Shown: one piece after another, positions 18,896-29,505 of the stretch
Numbering within the stretch: the first letter of the stretch is position 1
How the letters are laid out: every line of letters starts with the position of its first letter
NCBI RefSeq assembly: GCF_005144965.1
Contig: NZ_CP039704.1
Coordinates: forward strand, 1,550,001-1,614,000
From: Hankyongella ginsenosidimutans
GTDB lineage: Bacteria; Pseudomonadota; Alphaproteobacteria; Sphingomonadales; Sphingomonadaceae
Length of the DNA stretch: 64,000 nt
Direction of reading: 5' to 3'
Program-made: the position numbers and the translations under genes
Notes under the pieces: generated by a model
What the model was told of the DNA's origin: nothing
Seen by the model: the letters and a program-made list of their open reading frames with translations, nothing else
The model's database searches: none

Positions 18896-19629
18896 ATGAC
18901 GAAGCGCTTTTCACGGCCGCTCGTGGTGTGCGCTATTTTGGTCAGCTCCGTTGCATTGACCGCTTTCGCACAGTCCCCACAGCCGGCTGAAACGCCGACC
19001 CAGACCATCGCCGAAAATACCGAAACGCAGATTGTGAAACTGTCGGCAGACGCGACGCAATTCTCCCTTGCACCGCACCTGCCGCTGACGCCCATCAACA
19101 ACGACGATATCGAGCGCGCGTCCGAGCGCCTGAAAACCGATGTCATGCCGGGGCCGCCGGTCCAGCAAGCTGCCTTGCGCAGCGCTGCGTCCCTGCGCGC
19201 CATGATCGCGGACGCCGCCGCGCGCATACCGGAGAGCATGGACGAGGAGATGAAATGCCTGGCCCAGGCCGTGTATTTCGAGAGCCGCGGTGAGCCTTTG
19301 ATCGGCCAGCTCGGTGTGGCGCAGGTTATCCTCAACCGCAGCAAGGATCCGCGCTTTCCGTCCTCGGTGTGCGAAGTCGTGCACCAGCGCGGCACGAAAT
19401 CCGCCTCCGGCTGCCAGTTTGCCTTCGCCTGTGACGGTCGTTCCGATCAGCCGCCGGCGACCTCTGACTGGCAGGTCGCCAAGTCCATTGCTTTTATCGC
19501 TTTAGAAGAGGCCTGGCACGACGTCACCGGCAAGGCGATCTTCTTCCACGCCAAGCGTGTAGCCCCCAGTGGCGGCATCGCATGGAAATGACCGCCACGC
19601 TCGGCCAGCACGTTTTCTACCGCCCATGA
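18896..19629 (+). CDS. SleB-like cell wall hydrolase (one frame break)
   Basis: Secreted peptidoglycan hydrolase of the Hydrolase_2 (SleB) family, about 244 residues. A Sec signal (VVCAILVSSVALTAFAQS) and a low-complexity linker precede the catalytic domain: CLAQAVYFESRGEP with the catalytic Glu, LGVAQVILNRSKDPRFP, SSVCEVVHQRG, CQFAFACDGR. The end is out of frame: adding one base to the C-run near 19570 gives QWRHRMEMTATLGQHVFYRP and a stop at 19629, as the family requires. The next gene overlaps by ATGA. It probably remodels the wall; alphaproteobacterial homologues are non-sporulating. Confidence 0.88.
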
Positions 19630-19964
19630 CCCCGGATATCCCGTCCGATCTGCTTGAACGCTATCGGACGTGGGCGTCTACCGCCAAGGCGCAGATCGGT
19701 GCCGCGCTGGGGCGCACGATCTGTCGGCGCGCCATGAGGCGTTCGAGCTGGCGCATAGCCTGGCAGGCGTCGCCGGCAATTTCGGCGAGCCGGCGCTTGG
19801 ACGCTGGGCCGCCGCCTTGTGCCGCTACCTGCGCCGCTGCGGCGAGGCTGCGCCGGATCCGGCGATCCTCGCGCAGTTCGCGCACGTCTATGCGCACCTG
19901 CAGGATGACCCCTGGCGCGGTGGACCTGACGGCGCTGGAGGCCTATTCCAGGACGGCCGCTTAG
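19626..19964 (+). CDS. Hpt-like small protein (frame broken twice)
   Basis: About 113 residues, coupled to the wall-hydrolase gene by ATGA. Restored sequence: LLERYRTWASTAKAQIGAAL, then HEAFELAHSLAGVAGNFGEP and ALGRWAAALCRYLRRC, ending LTALEAYSRTAA. The AHxLxGxAGNFG pattern with a central His resembles histidine phosphotransfer (Hpt) domains, where that His is phosphorylated. The breaks near 19705 and 19920 limit certainty. No kinase or response regulator is adjacent; a plain helical protein of unknown function is the alternative. Confidence 0.5.
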   Translation: MTPDIPSDLLERYRTWASTAKAQIGAALGRTICRRAMRRSSWRIAWQASPAISASRRLDAGPPPCAATCAAAARLRRIRRSSRSSRTSMRTCRMTPGAVDLTALEAYSRTAA

Positions 19965-19977
19965 GGTGTGCCGCTGG

Positions 19978-21621
19978 TTAGAGCCGGTGCAGTGCCTGCC
20001 CGTCGATCATGGTCAGAACCGTCTGCGCTTTCAGGATGTCGGCCGGCGCACAGGTCATGAAATCGGCGCTGAAGGCGCTGATGTCGGCGCGCTTGCCGGG
20101 CTCCAGCGTGCCGACCTCCGCCTCCCGCCCGACCGCATAGGCGGCAGCACGGGTGAACAGGGCCAGCGCCTGTGCGCGGCTGAGCGTCTGGTCCAGCCCC
20201 AGTCTGACCCCGCTGTACCGTCCAGCGCGTGGCGGTGGCAGGCGGCATAGAATTCGATGCGCGGATCGCCGACTTCGACCGGCGCATCCGATCCGCCGCA
20301 CACCGTCGCGCCGCTCTCGATCAGGCTGCGCCAGGCATAGGCTCCTTGCAGCCGCTCCGGGCCAAGCCGTGCTGGCACGAACGGCAGGTCGCCGATCGCA
20401 TGCGAGGGCTGCATGGAGGCGATGACCCCTGGGCGGCAAAGCGTGCAATGTCATCCGGGGCGATCACCTGGGCATGCTCGATCCGCCAGCGCGCATGCGA
20501 TCTACCGGGGCCCAGACTTTCCGCAAACCAGTCCAGCACCGCACGGTTGCCGGCGTCGCCGATGGCGTGCGTTGCGACCTGAGCCCCTGAGGCTTTGGCG
20601 CGCGCATAGACCTCGAGCGCCTGCGCGCGCTGGGTGACGAAGAGGCCGCGCAGCGCCGGTGCGTCGCTGTAGGGGCCAGCAGCGCCGCCCCGCGCGAGCC
20701 GAGCGCGCCGTCCGCATAGACCTTGACGCCACGCAGCCGCAGCCGGTCGCCGGCTTCGCCGCGCGGCCCTTTCGCCAGCACGTCCTCCGCCTCGCCGACA
20801 TCCATGTAATGGTCGGTGCGCAGGCGGGCTGCACCCTGGGCGGTCAGCGCCTCGAGCAGCCGCAGGCTCTGGCGGTCGACACTCATGTTGTGCGCGCCGG
20901 TCCAGCCGCGCGCTGTGTACAAGGCATCGGCGCGCCGCAACGCCTCGCGCACCCGCGCGTCGTCCGGCGTGGGGAGGATCGGCGCGATCAGCTGCTCGGC
21001 GTTGTCGACCAGCAGGCCGGTTGCAGCCCCCGGCGTCGCGTTCGATCCGGCCGCCGGCAGGGTCGGGGTTGAGTCCGTAATGCCGGCAGCAGCAAGCGCC
21101 CGGCTGTTGGCGACGCCGGCGTGGCCGTCCGCGCGCTGCAGGTAGACCGGCCGATCCGGGACGACGGCGTCCAGGTCGGCACGTGTTGGCGTGCGGCGCT
21201 CCGGCCAGTGGGTCTCGATCCAGCCGCGGCCGCTGATGATCCCGCCGGGGTTTGCCTGCGCCCAGGCGCCGAGCCGCGCCATGGCGTCCGCGAGCGAGGT
21301 TGCCGGCGCGAGGTTGAGGGTCAGCTCGCGCATGCCGACGCCGGTCAGATGGACGTGGCTGTCGACGAAGCCCGGGAAGGCGGCCGCACCGCGCAGATCG
21401 ATCAGCGCGGCATTCGCTGCCCGCCTGCGCGCCTCGGCCAGCGGCCCTGCAAACGCGATGCGCGCGCCCTCGACCAGCAGCGCCTCGACCCGCGTCGCGC
21501 CGACGCCGGTATAGATCGGGCCACCGGTGATCAGGGTCCGGGCCACGGCGGCGCGCGCCGGCAGGATGGCGAACGCCGCCCCGGCCGCCAGCAGTCCGCG
21601 ACGGCTGAAGGGCGCGGTCAT
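19978..21621 (-). CDS. Exported YtcJ-like amidohydrolase (frame-broken)
   Basis: Metal-dependent hydrolase of the Amidohydro_3 (YtcJ/NfdA) type, about 550 residues. A twin-Arg-like signal (FSRRGLLAAGAAFAILPA) implies export. Metal ligands are in FPGFVDSHVHLTGVGM (HxH); further motifs are ISGRGWIETHWPE, LQRADGHAGVANSRAL, KVYADGALGSRGAALL, ATHAIGDAGNRAVLDWF, RIEHAQVIAPDDI and, near the end, CGGSDAPVEVGDP and GTLEPGKRADI. Breaks near 20680, 20430 and 20215. Its start codon overlaps the stop of the S9 peptidase gene upstream (ATGA), so the two are coupled and may act together on exported peptides or amides. Substrate unknown. Confidence 0.85.
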
Positions 21622-23546
21622 TGCGGGTTGAACAGTTTCTGGAGGAACAGGGTCTCGACCGCGCGGCGCAGATCGTTGTTGGGCTTTTCAGGAAGCCGTG
21701 GCCTTCGTCCGCGAACACGACGTACCAGGTCGCAAGGCCCTGCGCGCGCAGCTTCTCGACCACCTGGTCGCTCTCGAACTGCGGCACCCGCGGGTCGTTG
21801 GCGCCCTGCATCACCAGCATCGGCTTGGTGATCTTGCCGACGTTGGCGATCGGCGCGATGCGCGCGAACACCTGCTGCATCTTCGGGTCGCGCTCGTCGC
21901 CGTATTCCGCACGGCGGTTGTCGCGGCGGTAAGCCTCGGTGCGCTCAAGGAAGGTGCGGAAGTCGGAGATGCCGTAGCGCTCGACGCCGCCGACCAGCCG
22001 GTCCGAATAGAAGGTCATGGATGCCAGCGACATGTAGCCGCCGTAGGACTGGCCGTAGACCGCGACCTTCCGGGCATCGAGGTTGGGCTGGCGCGCCACC
22101 CAGTCGAGCAGGGCGCCGATGTCCTTGACCGAGTCCTCGCGCTTTTCCGCATTGTCGAGGTTCAGGTAGCGGGTGCCGTAGCCATCACTGCCGCGCACGT
22201 TGGGCAGGATCACGGTCGCCCCAGAACGTCTGCGAAATACTGCGCGCCGGGGTTCCAGCCGGGCCGGGTCTGCGCTTCCGGGCCGCCGTGGATGTCGATG
22301 ATGACCGGTGTGCGGGCGTCCGCTGCCACACGGACCGGGCGATAGACCAGTGCCGGCACCTCAAGCCCGTCGAACGACTTGAACCGGATCAGGCTCGGCT
22401 CGGCGAGCTGCGCCGGATCGAGCGGCCCGAGTTCGGAGGTGGTCCAGCGGGTCAATTGCCCGCTGGTCACGCCCCAGGCCCAGGTGTCGCCTGCCGAATT
22501 GGCGGTCTGCAGGCCGATGGCGAGGGTTGCCCCGTCGTCCGTGAATTTCAGCGCCGTCAGCACGCCCTTGGGCAGGTCCGGCTGCGGCAGGGCGCGCCGG
22601 GTGATCCGGTCCTGCACCACGACGCGCGAGAAACCGTCCTCGTTGATCGCATAGGCCAGGATACGGCCATCCTTGCTGAGCGCGAAGGCCTCGACGTCCC
22701 AGGTCAGCGGCGGTGTGACCGGGGTCGCCTTGCCGGTCGCGATGTCCAGCTCGATCAGGCGGCGCACGTCGCTGTCGAGGTTGGAGATGGTCAGCACCGC
22801 GCGCCCGTCGTTGACGAACTGCGGGTCCTCATAGCGCGCCGGCTTGGATTTCGGCGCGATCCGCGTCGACTGGCCGCTGGCGATGTCGAGCAGGTAGAGC
22901 TCGGTCTCGCGGTTGGAGACGCCGCGCGCCAGCAGGGCCGTCCTGTCGTCCGCACGGATGTCCGCCGGGCTGATGGCACCGGGGAAGCGGAAGATTTCGC
23001 GCCGGCTGGCCGGGTCGTTGGGGCTGGCGGCCAGGATCGTGTAGTCGCTGGCCCCTTGGTCGCGCGCGACCAGAGCAGCAGCGTGCCATCCTGGCTGAAC
23101 ACGGGGGCGAGGTTGCGCGTGCCCGGCTCGGTCAGCCGGATCGGCGGCTTGCCGGCTTCCATCAGCTCAAGCTGGAACCATTCGTCGCCGCCGGTGTCCC
23201 GGCTGAGGATGAAGCGGCTGCTGCCGGGCACGGCGACGGCATCCGCCACCGGCTCCGGGAACCAGGTCAGCTGCGCCCGTGCGGCACCCGGTGCCGCGAC
23301 CCGGTGCAGCTGGCTGGTGTCGCCGAAGCGGGTGGTGATCAGCATGGAGCCGTCGGCCAGCCAGTCCTGGAATTGCGCGCTGCGGTAGCTCTGGTAGCGC
23401 TGGACGGCGGCATCGACCGCCGCCGGGATTTCGGGCACGTTCTGGAGCGTCGCCGTGCCGATCTGCCGGGTCGTGACCGGCGACTGGGCAAGGGCCGGCG
23501 CGGCAAGCGCCACCACGATCGCAAGGGCCAGAGACTGCTGCTTCAT
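21618..23546 (-). CDS. S9 family prolyl oligopeptidase-like peptidase (frame-broken)
   Basis: Secreted serine peptidase of about 645 residues. A Sec signal (LALAIVVALAAPALAQS) is followed by a WD-like beta-propeller (EPVADAVAVPGSSRFILSRD; FSQDGTLLLWSR; LSKDGRILAYAINEDGFS) and an alpha/beta hydrolase domain: IDIHGGPEAQTRP, LPNVRGSDGYG, the nucleophile in VAVYGQSYGGYMSLA, Asp in VMQGANDPRVP and His in FADEGHGFLK. Breaks near 23060, 22215 and 21685. ATG 23546 behind CAGGAGTGCGGG. Coupled to the amidohydrolase downstream. Confidence 0.9.
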
Positions 23547-23649
23547 CCCGCACTCCTGTGTATTTTTATTGCGCAATGAGCGATGCCTGCCGGGCGAAGT
23601 CAAGCGGCTTCTCTACGCAAAACCGGCACGGGTTCCGCGCTGATGGTCC

Positions 23650-23748
23650 GCGTGCCGTCACCGGCGACGCTGTCCTCGACGATCGGTGCGTCAACCCCGG
23701 GCCGTGCACGATGCGCCGCCGCAGCTGACCGCTGCCATCGTTAGCCGC
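23650..23748 (-). pseudogene. Displaced RHS core remnant
   Basis: GSGQLRRRIVHGPG followed, with one base lost, by DAPIVEDSVAGD repeats the core stretch GGQLRRRIVHGPGVDEPIAE of the RHS fragment at 24263-25890. About 30 codons survive. It lies directly behind the 3' end of the candidate immunity gene, which reads into it out of frame. Such orphan core pieces are left when RHS tips are exchanged by recombination. Confidence 0.65.
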
Positions 23749-24266
23749 TTTACGCTTGCGTTGTCTTGGTGGTTTGCGGGGAAATCCTTGGGCCAATCCA
23801 GATCAGGCCGCGCACGGGCGATCGCCTGGATGAACGCATAGGTGTCCTCCGCCCTGAAGTGATTGAGCGAGATGTCAAAGTGCTGTGGCCGGCCTTGATC
23901 GTCGTCATAATAGAGTGCCACCCGGCGGAACGGCCGCAGCGCCGGCTTCCACAGCCAACGCTGATCAGGCCAGCCCACCTCATAGCCCCAACGCTTGACT
24001 GCCTTGAGAGGTGCTCGCTTGGTGAACTTCAGCAGGCCGCTGTCGGTTAACATGCCATCTTTGAGCCTGATCCTAAACAACCAGAAAGTTAAAAATAAAT
24101 ACCCTATTGGAATAGATACAACAACAAGAGCAGGCAGCAAATGCAGAGATATTGACCAATCTTGTATTAATATTGAATACATTAAAGGAATACCTGCTAA
24201 ACTCCATATAAATAAATATGCAACATACGGCCGCGCCACAACACGTAGCTCTCTTTGGTAACTCAC
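23691..24266 (-). CDS. Candidate RHS immunity protein, two-TM membrane protein
   Basis: About 175-191 residues. The GTG start at 24266 overlaps the stop of the RHS tip (GTGA), the coupling typical of toxin-immunity pairs. Two membrane segments (YVAYLFIWSLAGIPLMYSIL; LHLLPALVVVSIPIGYLFLT) are followed by a soluble domain with WPDQRWLWKPALRPFRRVAL and DISLNHFRAEDTYAFIQAIA. No family recognised. The region is visibly AT-richer than its surroundings. The last 20 codons cross into the RHS remnant, so the natural C-terminus probably ends near 23765 (FPANHQDNA). The immunity role is inferred from position only. Confidence 0.55.
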   Translation of the reverse strand: MSYQRELRVVARPYVAYLFIWSLAGIPLMYSILIQDWSISLHLLPALVVVSIPIGYLFLTFWLFRIRLKDGMLTDSGLLKFTKRAPLKAVKRWGYEVGWPDQRWLWKPALRPFRRVALYYDDDQGRPQHFDISLNHFRAEDTYAFIQAIARARPDLDWPKDFPANHQDNASVKRLTMAAVSCGGASCTARG

Positions 24267-25890
24267 GCCGAGGGGGCTGTCACTATTTTACCCTTACCGG
24301 GCTGGCGGCTCTTCAATGCCGCAGCACCAGTATCGACGCCATCCGATATCGTCTGACCAGCCACAGAGCCGGGCAAATCATAGATGTTGAGACCAATGGC
24401 GCTCTTAATCGCGGTCTTGCCCGTGATGTTGTTGATGGTGCCGTTGCGCAGCTTGGTGACTGTCGCGCGGCCAATCGCAGCCAAACTGTTGCGGCCTGCG
24501 GTAACACCAGCGATCCCCTCAGCCCGGGAACCGGAATGGCGGCTGCTACACCTCCAATAACGGTATCTTGGCCCAAACTACGATAGCTGAAGTTTTCATT
24601 CAATCCTCGATTATCAATCGCCTGTTTAACTACATTTCCCACAGCGCCACCGACGACACCCGCTCCAACCACCGATGCCCCGAGGTCGCAGGCGCATAGA
24701 GAATGCCCAGTCCGGTTGCTGCGCCATTGATTCCAGAAGCCGTATAAGTTCCCGCACTGCTCAGTTCGCCGCGCACGACATCCGATACGCCTTGAACAGC
24801 AACGCCGATCACGGCCCCCACTACGGCAAACGCTGCATCATCGATGCCGGTGTATAACCCCGTCGGATCGACGTTGTTGATGGGATCATTCTGGACATAG
24901 GCGTAGAGGTTGAGGCCGTCTTCATAGCCGATGGGGTCGGCCTGCAGGAAGCGGCCGAGGTAGGGCGAGTAGAAGCGGGCCTTGTAGTAGTAGAGGCCGG
25001 TCTCCGGCTCGTAGCGCTGGCCGGTGTAGCGCAGGGTCGGGCCGGCCTCCTGCTCGGACTCGCCAAACAGGCCATAGCCAAGCTGCTGCGCGGCTGTGCC
25101 GCCGGCATCGCTGCTGGCGACGACCGAGCCCTGATGGTCGGCATGCAGGAACCGCCGGGTCGGGGTCGCGCCGGCAAAGCTGTCCTCGGCGATCGGCTCG
25201 TCAACCCCAGGGCCGTGCACGATGCGCCGCCGCAGCTGTCCACCTTCCAGATACTCGGCGATCAGGTCGACGCCGTCATAAACCTGGTAGACGGTCTCAC
25301 CGCCGGTCACCACCTTGCGCGCCAGCCGCCCGACCGCGTCATAGCGATAGCCAACGTCAATTGCTGCGACCGGATTCTGGACCTGGATCAGCTGGTTTTC
25401 CGGCGTGTAACGGAACGTCCACTGCAAGGTGCGCGTCTCGCCCGCCTGGCCGCGCCCACTCACCAGCACGTCCTGCGTCAGGTTGCCGTTGGTATCGTAG
25501 CCGAAGTCCCGGCTTGCCGCACTCCGATACTGGTTCAGCTCGTTCGCCGCATAGGCCCGGCCGCTGACCGGATAGTAGCCCTCCCATTGATAAGCAGGGT
25601 TCGACAGATCGAAGCGGGTGATCTCGCCAAGCCGGTTATAACTATAGGTGCGCGACACGTCGCCTGTCGTGCCCGCAAAGTCCACCGTCTGCCGGGACAG
25701 CAGGCTGTTGTCTGTGCGGTAATCGAACCGAGTCGCAACCCCGCCCAGGGTCAAGGCCGTGCGCCGCGACAGATCGTCATAGCCATAGGTCGAAAGCACT
25801 GTCGTTATCCCGTCGTCCGCCAACTGGTTCAGGCTCATCCTTCGTCCGGATCAGCCCGTTTCCGAACTTCTATCGGGGCGTGGATCACCT
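24263..25890 (-). CDS. RHS-repeat protein fragment 1 with variable C-terminal tip
   Basis: Truncated RHS/YD-repeat polymorphic toxin, about 540 residues, lacking the N-terminal export and shell region. YD repeats (TYGYDDLSRRTALTLGG; TYSYNRLGEITRFDLSN; GYRYDAVGRLARKVV) lead to the conserved core end [70 protein letters not shown] and LYAYVQNDPINNVDPTGLY. The tip then changes to Gly/Ala/Val-rich sequence ending VTKLRNGTINNITGKTAIKS and KSRQPGKGKIVTAPSA; I cannot name a toxin domain in it. Frame breaks near 25850, 24685 and 24520. The stop overlaps the candidate immunity gene. Confidence 0.75.
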
Positions 25891-26214
25891 ACCGGCAGAA
25901 CGCGGGCCAAGGAGTTCATAACGGATCATCCACACACCAATAAAATAACCTATCAGAAACAAAGTCGATAAATAGCTAACCCAGTCACGATCTAGCGCCC
26001 TCTTTGGTATCATCGTCCAGGGGTAATCGATCGCGTCGAGGCTTACATAAATTAAAATCGCCATTATCAATCCTATGGCGGCTGTTAACAACCAAAAGCC
26101 AACGCGGCCGTTTGGGCACATATGCATCCAAAACCGCGGAAACCAACCAATTCCCATGGAAAAAATATAGCGGAGCGCTGAAGGTAAAATTAAGAACAGG
26201 CAGGTAACCGTCAA
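25885..26214 (-). CDS. Small membrane protein between RHS fragments
   Basis: Up to 109 residues from a TTG at 26214; an internal ATG (MGIGWFPRF) is an alternative start. Membrane segments FWLLTAAIGLIMAILIYVSL and YLSTLFLIGYFIGVWMI. It lies between the tip of RHS fragment 2 and the core of fragment 1, the position of an immunity gene, and is AT-rich like the other candidate at 23691-24266. There is no overlap with the upstream tip (160-base gap), so the pairing is weaker. No family recognised. Confidence 0.45.
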   Translation of the reverse strand: MTVTCLFLILPSALRYIFSMGIGWFPRFWMHMCPNGRVGFWLLTAAIGLIMAILIYVSLDAIDYPWTMIPKRALDRDWVSYLSTLFLIGYFIGVWMIRYELLGPRSAGR

Positions 26215-26377
26215 AAAATAAATCGTTATCCTAAATAGTAATTCACCTAAAATGCAACAAAAAGTTAGTAAAAAATAAGCGGGCGAGCCTATAAGCGTGT
26301 TTCGCTGGGCTCACACGCCCACCGTAGTCTATCTTTAAGTTTGGATCGCTATTACCCCCTTAAAGTAGTACTTCTTC

Positions 26378-27319
26378 TCAGGTTCCTTTTCCATCCGACG
26401 TCCTCTGTGCTCCAGAAACATTTCCGAAGGTGCCAAGACCATCCGTGACAGTTTTATCTATAGAACCTCCAATGAAACCACCCACAATATCTTCTGGACT
26501 GATGTATTGACTTAACGGTGCCGCAACCCGGCCGTTCAGCGCACCGATATAATTGCCAGTGGCATTGGCAAGGGTTTGGTTTCGACCGAGTGCTGACCCG
26601 ACCACTGTACCTAGCGCACCTCCAAAGGCACCGCCGATTGCGGCGTTGCGGATACTGCCGTTATCGCCAGTGAACTGGTTGCTCGCCGCTTGAGACACCG
26701 CCCCAAGGCCGCCGCCGATGGCGGCATTGCCCGCTACATTGAGCCCGATATTGGTCGCCACCTGCCGCGCCGGCGTAGTCAGCAAGTTTCGTGTTACGAT
26801 ACTTGCCACACTTGCCACCCGGCCGGCACCGACTGCACCGACTGCACCTGCGGCAGCCGATATGCCCAAGCGCGCCACTTGCCCGCAAGCGGCGGCGCAA
26901 GCGCCCGATAAATCTCCTCTAAGTAGAGAACGAAAGCCTTGGCCATAAGCCGCGCGGCTACTAGGGCTAAGAGCTTGAAACGTTCCTTCAATAAGCAAGC
27001 CAATTCCAGCCCCGACCAGCCCAACCTCCCCGCTCGGGTCCGTGCCGTTCACCGGATCGTTGCCGACATAGGCGTAGAGGTTGAGGCCGTCTTCATAGCC
27101 GATGGGGTCGGTTTGCAGGAAGCGGCCGAGGTAGGGCGAGTAGAAGCGCGCCTTGTAGTAATAGAGGCCGGTCTCCGCCTCGTAGCGCTGGCCGGTGTAG
27201 CGCAGCGTCGGGCCGGTCGCCTGATCGGGCTCGCCATAGGGGCCATAGGCGAGCAGCTGCGCACCCGCGCCGCTCACTCCTTGGTCTCGCTCAGGGCGGT
27301 CGTCTTCAAGCCGAGGCAC
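26378..27319 (-). CDS. RHS-repeat protein fragment 2 (orphan tip)
   Basis: About 300 residues. Only the last part of the core remains: [76 protein letters not shown], nearly identical to fragment 1. The tip diverges right after DPSG into Gly/Ala-rich sequence ([40 protein letters not shown]) ending [15 protein letters not shown]. No nuclease, deaminase or ADP-ribosyl motif seen. The 5' end stops 6 bases from the gph gene, so this is a displaced tip with no export region of its own. Confidence 0.7.
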   Translation of the reverse strand: MPRLEDDRPERDQGVSGAGAQLLAYGPYGEPDQATGPTLRYTGQRYEAETGLYYYKARFYSPYLGRFLQTDPIGYEDGLNLYAYVGNDPVNGTDPSGEVGLVGAGIGLLIEGTFQALSPSSRAAYGQGFRSLLRGDLSGACAAACGQVARLGISAAAGAVGAVGAGRVASVASIVTRNLLTTPARQVATNIGLNVAGNAAIGGGLGAVSQAASNQFTGDNGSIRNAAIGGAFGGALGTVVGSALGRNQTLANATGNYIGALNGRVAAPLSQYISPEDIVGGFIGGSIDKTVTDGLGTFGNVSGAQRTSDGKGT

Positions 27320-27325
27320 TCCCGG

Positions 27326-28006
27326 TCAGCCGATCAGGCGCGCGAACGCGGTATCGAAGTCGTCGTAATGCTCGATCACCGCGTCGGCGCCGAAGTCGGT
27401 GGCCGGGGTCTCCGAGAAGCCGAAGGCGACGGCGATCACCGGCACGCCGGCGGCCTTGGCGGCGTCAACGTCGACGGTGCTATCCCCGACCATGACGGCC
27501 CGCGTCCGGTCGCCGCCGGCCTGTGCGATGGTCTCCAGCAGGTGCTGCGGGTCGGGCTTGCGCACGGCCAGGCTGTCGCCGCCCAGCACCGCATGGAAGC
27601 GCTGAGTCCAGCCGAGCGCCTCGAACAGGCCGGTGCTCAGCGCATGCGGCTTGTTGGTGCACACGCCGATGCGCGCGCCGGCGGCGGCCAGCCGGTCCAG
27701 CACGCCGACGACTCCGGGGTAGGGTTGCGAGCCCACACAGATGTTGGCGGCGTAGTAGCGCATGAATTCGGGCAGCGCCTTGTCGAGCAGCGCCCTGGCG
27801 TCCGTGCTGCTGGCAGCCAGGCCCTGGCGCTGCAGGCCGCGCTCGATCAGCGCGCGTGCGCCATGGCCGACCAGCTTGGCGACATCATCCAGCTCGAACG
27901 GCGGATAGCCGAGCAGGCCCAGCGAATGGTTGAGCGCAGCAGCGATATCCGGCCCGGTGTCGACCAGGGTGCCATCAAGATCGAAGACGACAGTCACAGG
28001 GGTCAT
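27326..28006 (-). CDS. gph: Phosphoglycolate phosphatase
   Basis: Intact 226-residue HAD-superfamily enzyme hydrolysing 2-phosphoglycolate. HAD motif I is VVFDLDGTLVDTGPDI (nucleophile Asp and acid Asp), motif II is in GVCTNKP, motif III is the Lys in AVRKPDPQHLLE, and motif IV is VMVGDSTVDVDAAKAAG. The cap domain lies between. The ATG at 28006 has GGAG 7 bases upstream. Divergent from glmU with a 90-base gap. It is one of the few unbroken genes in this half of the window. Confidence 0.92.
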   Translation of the reverse strand: MTPVTVVFDLDGTLVDTGPDIAAALNHSLGLLGYPPFELDDVAKLVGHGARALIERGLQRQGLAASSTDARALLDKALPEFMRYYAANICVGSQPYPGVVGVLDRLAAAGARIGVCTNKPHALSTGLFEALGWTQRFHAVLGGDSLAVRKPDPQHLLETIAQAGGDRTRAVMVGDSTVDVDAAKAAGVPVIAVAFGFSETPATDFGADAVIEHYDDFDTAFARLIG

Positions 28007-28096
28007 GGGCACTCCTTGGCGGCTTGGCGGCTTGCGGCCTTGTGTGGCAGATGGAGGGCAAGCGCAATGGCCGCCATCAAAAGCATCAGGATGACC

Positions 28097-29478
28097 ATGA
28101 CACAGTCCGCCGCCTCGCCGCTTGCCGCAATCGTTCTCGCTGCAGGCAAGGGCACCCGCATGAAAAGCGATATGCACAAGGTGCTGCACCCGATCGCCGG
28201 CAAGCCGATGATCGACCATGTGCTGGACAGTGTCGCATCGCTCGGTGCCGCGCGGGTGGTGGTCGTGGTCGGCGACCGCAAGGCGCAGCTCGATCAGGCG
28301 CTGGCGGCGCGGACCGGCGTTTCGACCGCGCTGCAGGAGCCGCAGCTGGGCACGGGCCATGCCGTCATGGCGGCGCGCGAAGCGCTGGCAGGCTTCGACG
28401 GGCCGGTGCTGATCCTCTATGGCGATGTGCCGCTGGTCCGGCCTGAAACCCTGCAGGCCATGCTGGAGCGGCTGCACCAGCCGCTTGGCGGCGCGCGCCC
28501 GGCGGCGGTCGTGCTGGCGTTCGAGGCCGCCGACCCCGGCGCGTACGGGCGCATTCTGCTGGATGCGGACGGCGCAGTCGCGCGCATGGTCGAATTCAAG
28601 GACGCAACGCCCGGGGAGCGCGCGGTCCGGCTGTGCAATGCCGGGCTGATGGCGGTCGATGCCGCGCACCTGTTCCGCCTGCTGGACCGGGTGACCAACG
28701 ACAACGCGGCGGGAGAATATTATCTGCCGGACATCGTGATGCTGGCGCGCGCCGATGGCCTGCCGACAGCCGTTGTGGTGACGGGCGAGGCGGAGGTCGC
28801 AGGCGTCAACAGCCGGGTCGAACTGGCAGCGCTCGAGGCGCAGTTCCAGGCCATGCGCCGCACCGAGGCGATGCTGGCGGGCGTCACCCTGATCGCGCCG
28901 GAGACCGTGTTTTTCAGCCACGACACCAGGATCGGCCGGGACGTGGTGGTGGAACCCAACGTCGTGTTCGGGCCGAAGGTCATGATCGAGGACGGTGCGA
29001 CGATCCACGCCTTCTCGCACCTGGAGGGCTGCCGGGTCGCGCGGGCGCCAGCGTCGGCCCGTTTGCCCGGCTGCGTCCTGGCGCCGATCTGCGCGCCGGC
29101 GCAAAGGTCGGCAACTTCGTCGAGGTCAAGGCGGCGGTGCTGCATGAGGGCGCGAAGGTCAGCCACCTGACCTACATCGGCGACGCGGAGATCGGCGCGG
29201 ACGCCAACATCGGCGCGGGCACCATCACCTGCAACTACGATGGTTTCTTCAAGTACAAGACGACGGTCGGGGCCGGCGCGTTCATCGGCTCGAACTCGGC
29301 GCTGGTGGCGCCGGTCACGGTCGGGGCCGGCGCGATCGTCGGCGCGGGCTCCGTGGTGGTGCAGGACGTGGCGGCCGATGCGCTGTACCTTGGCCGCGGC
29401 GAACCGGCGCAGAAGACGGGCTGGGCCGCCCGCTTTCGTGCCGCCATGCAGGCGAAGAAGGCGGCCAGGCAGGGCTGA
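28097..29478 (+). CDS. glmU: Bifunctional UDP-GlcNAc pyrophosphorylase / GlcN-1-P acetyltransferase
   Basis: Makes UDP-N-acetylglucosamine for peptidoglycan and lipopolysaccharide; works downstream of GlmS, encoded 1.7 kb away. About 460 residues. The uridylyltransferase half has [46 protein letters not shown] and NAGLMAVDA; the left-handed beta-helix half has hexapeptides ([20 protein letters not shown]), [11 protein letters not shown], the catalytic-site region [20 protein letters not shown] and [15 protein letters not shown]. One frame break near 29040. ATG 28097 chosen because AGGA lies 9 bases upstream; the ATG two codons earlier lacks spacing. Confidence 0.95.
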
Positions 29479-29505
29479 TCCCGCCTTGTCGAACGATATC
29501 GTGTC

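Noticed and set aside
26939-29170. Very long plus-strand open frame antisense to gph and running into glmU
   Set aside because: Its first half is the mirror of the gph coding sequence and has no domain of its own; only the part from 28097 is real (glmU). Long antisense frames are expected in GC-rich DNA.
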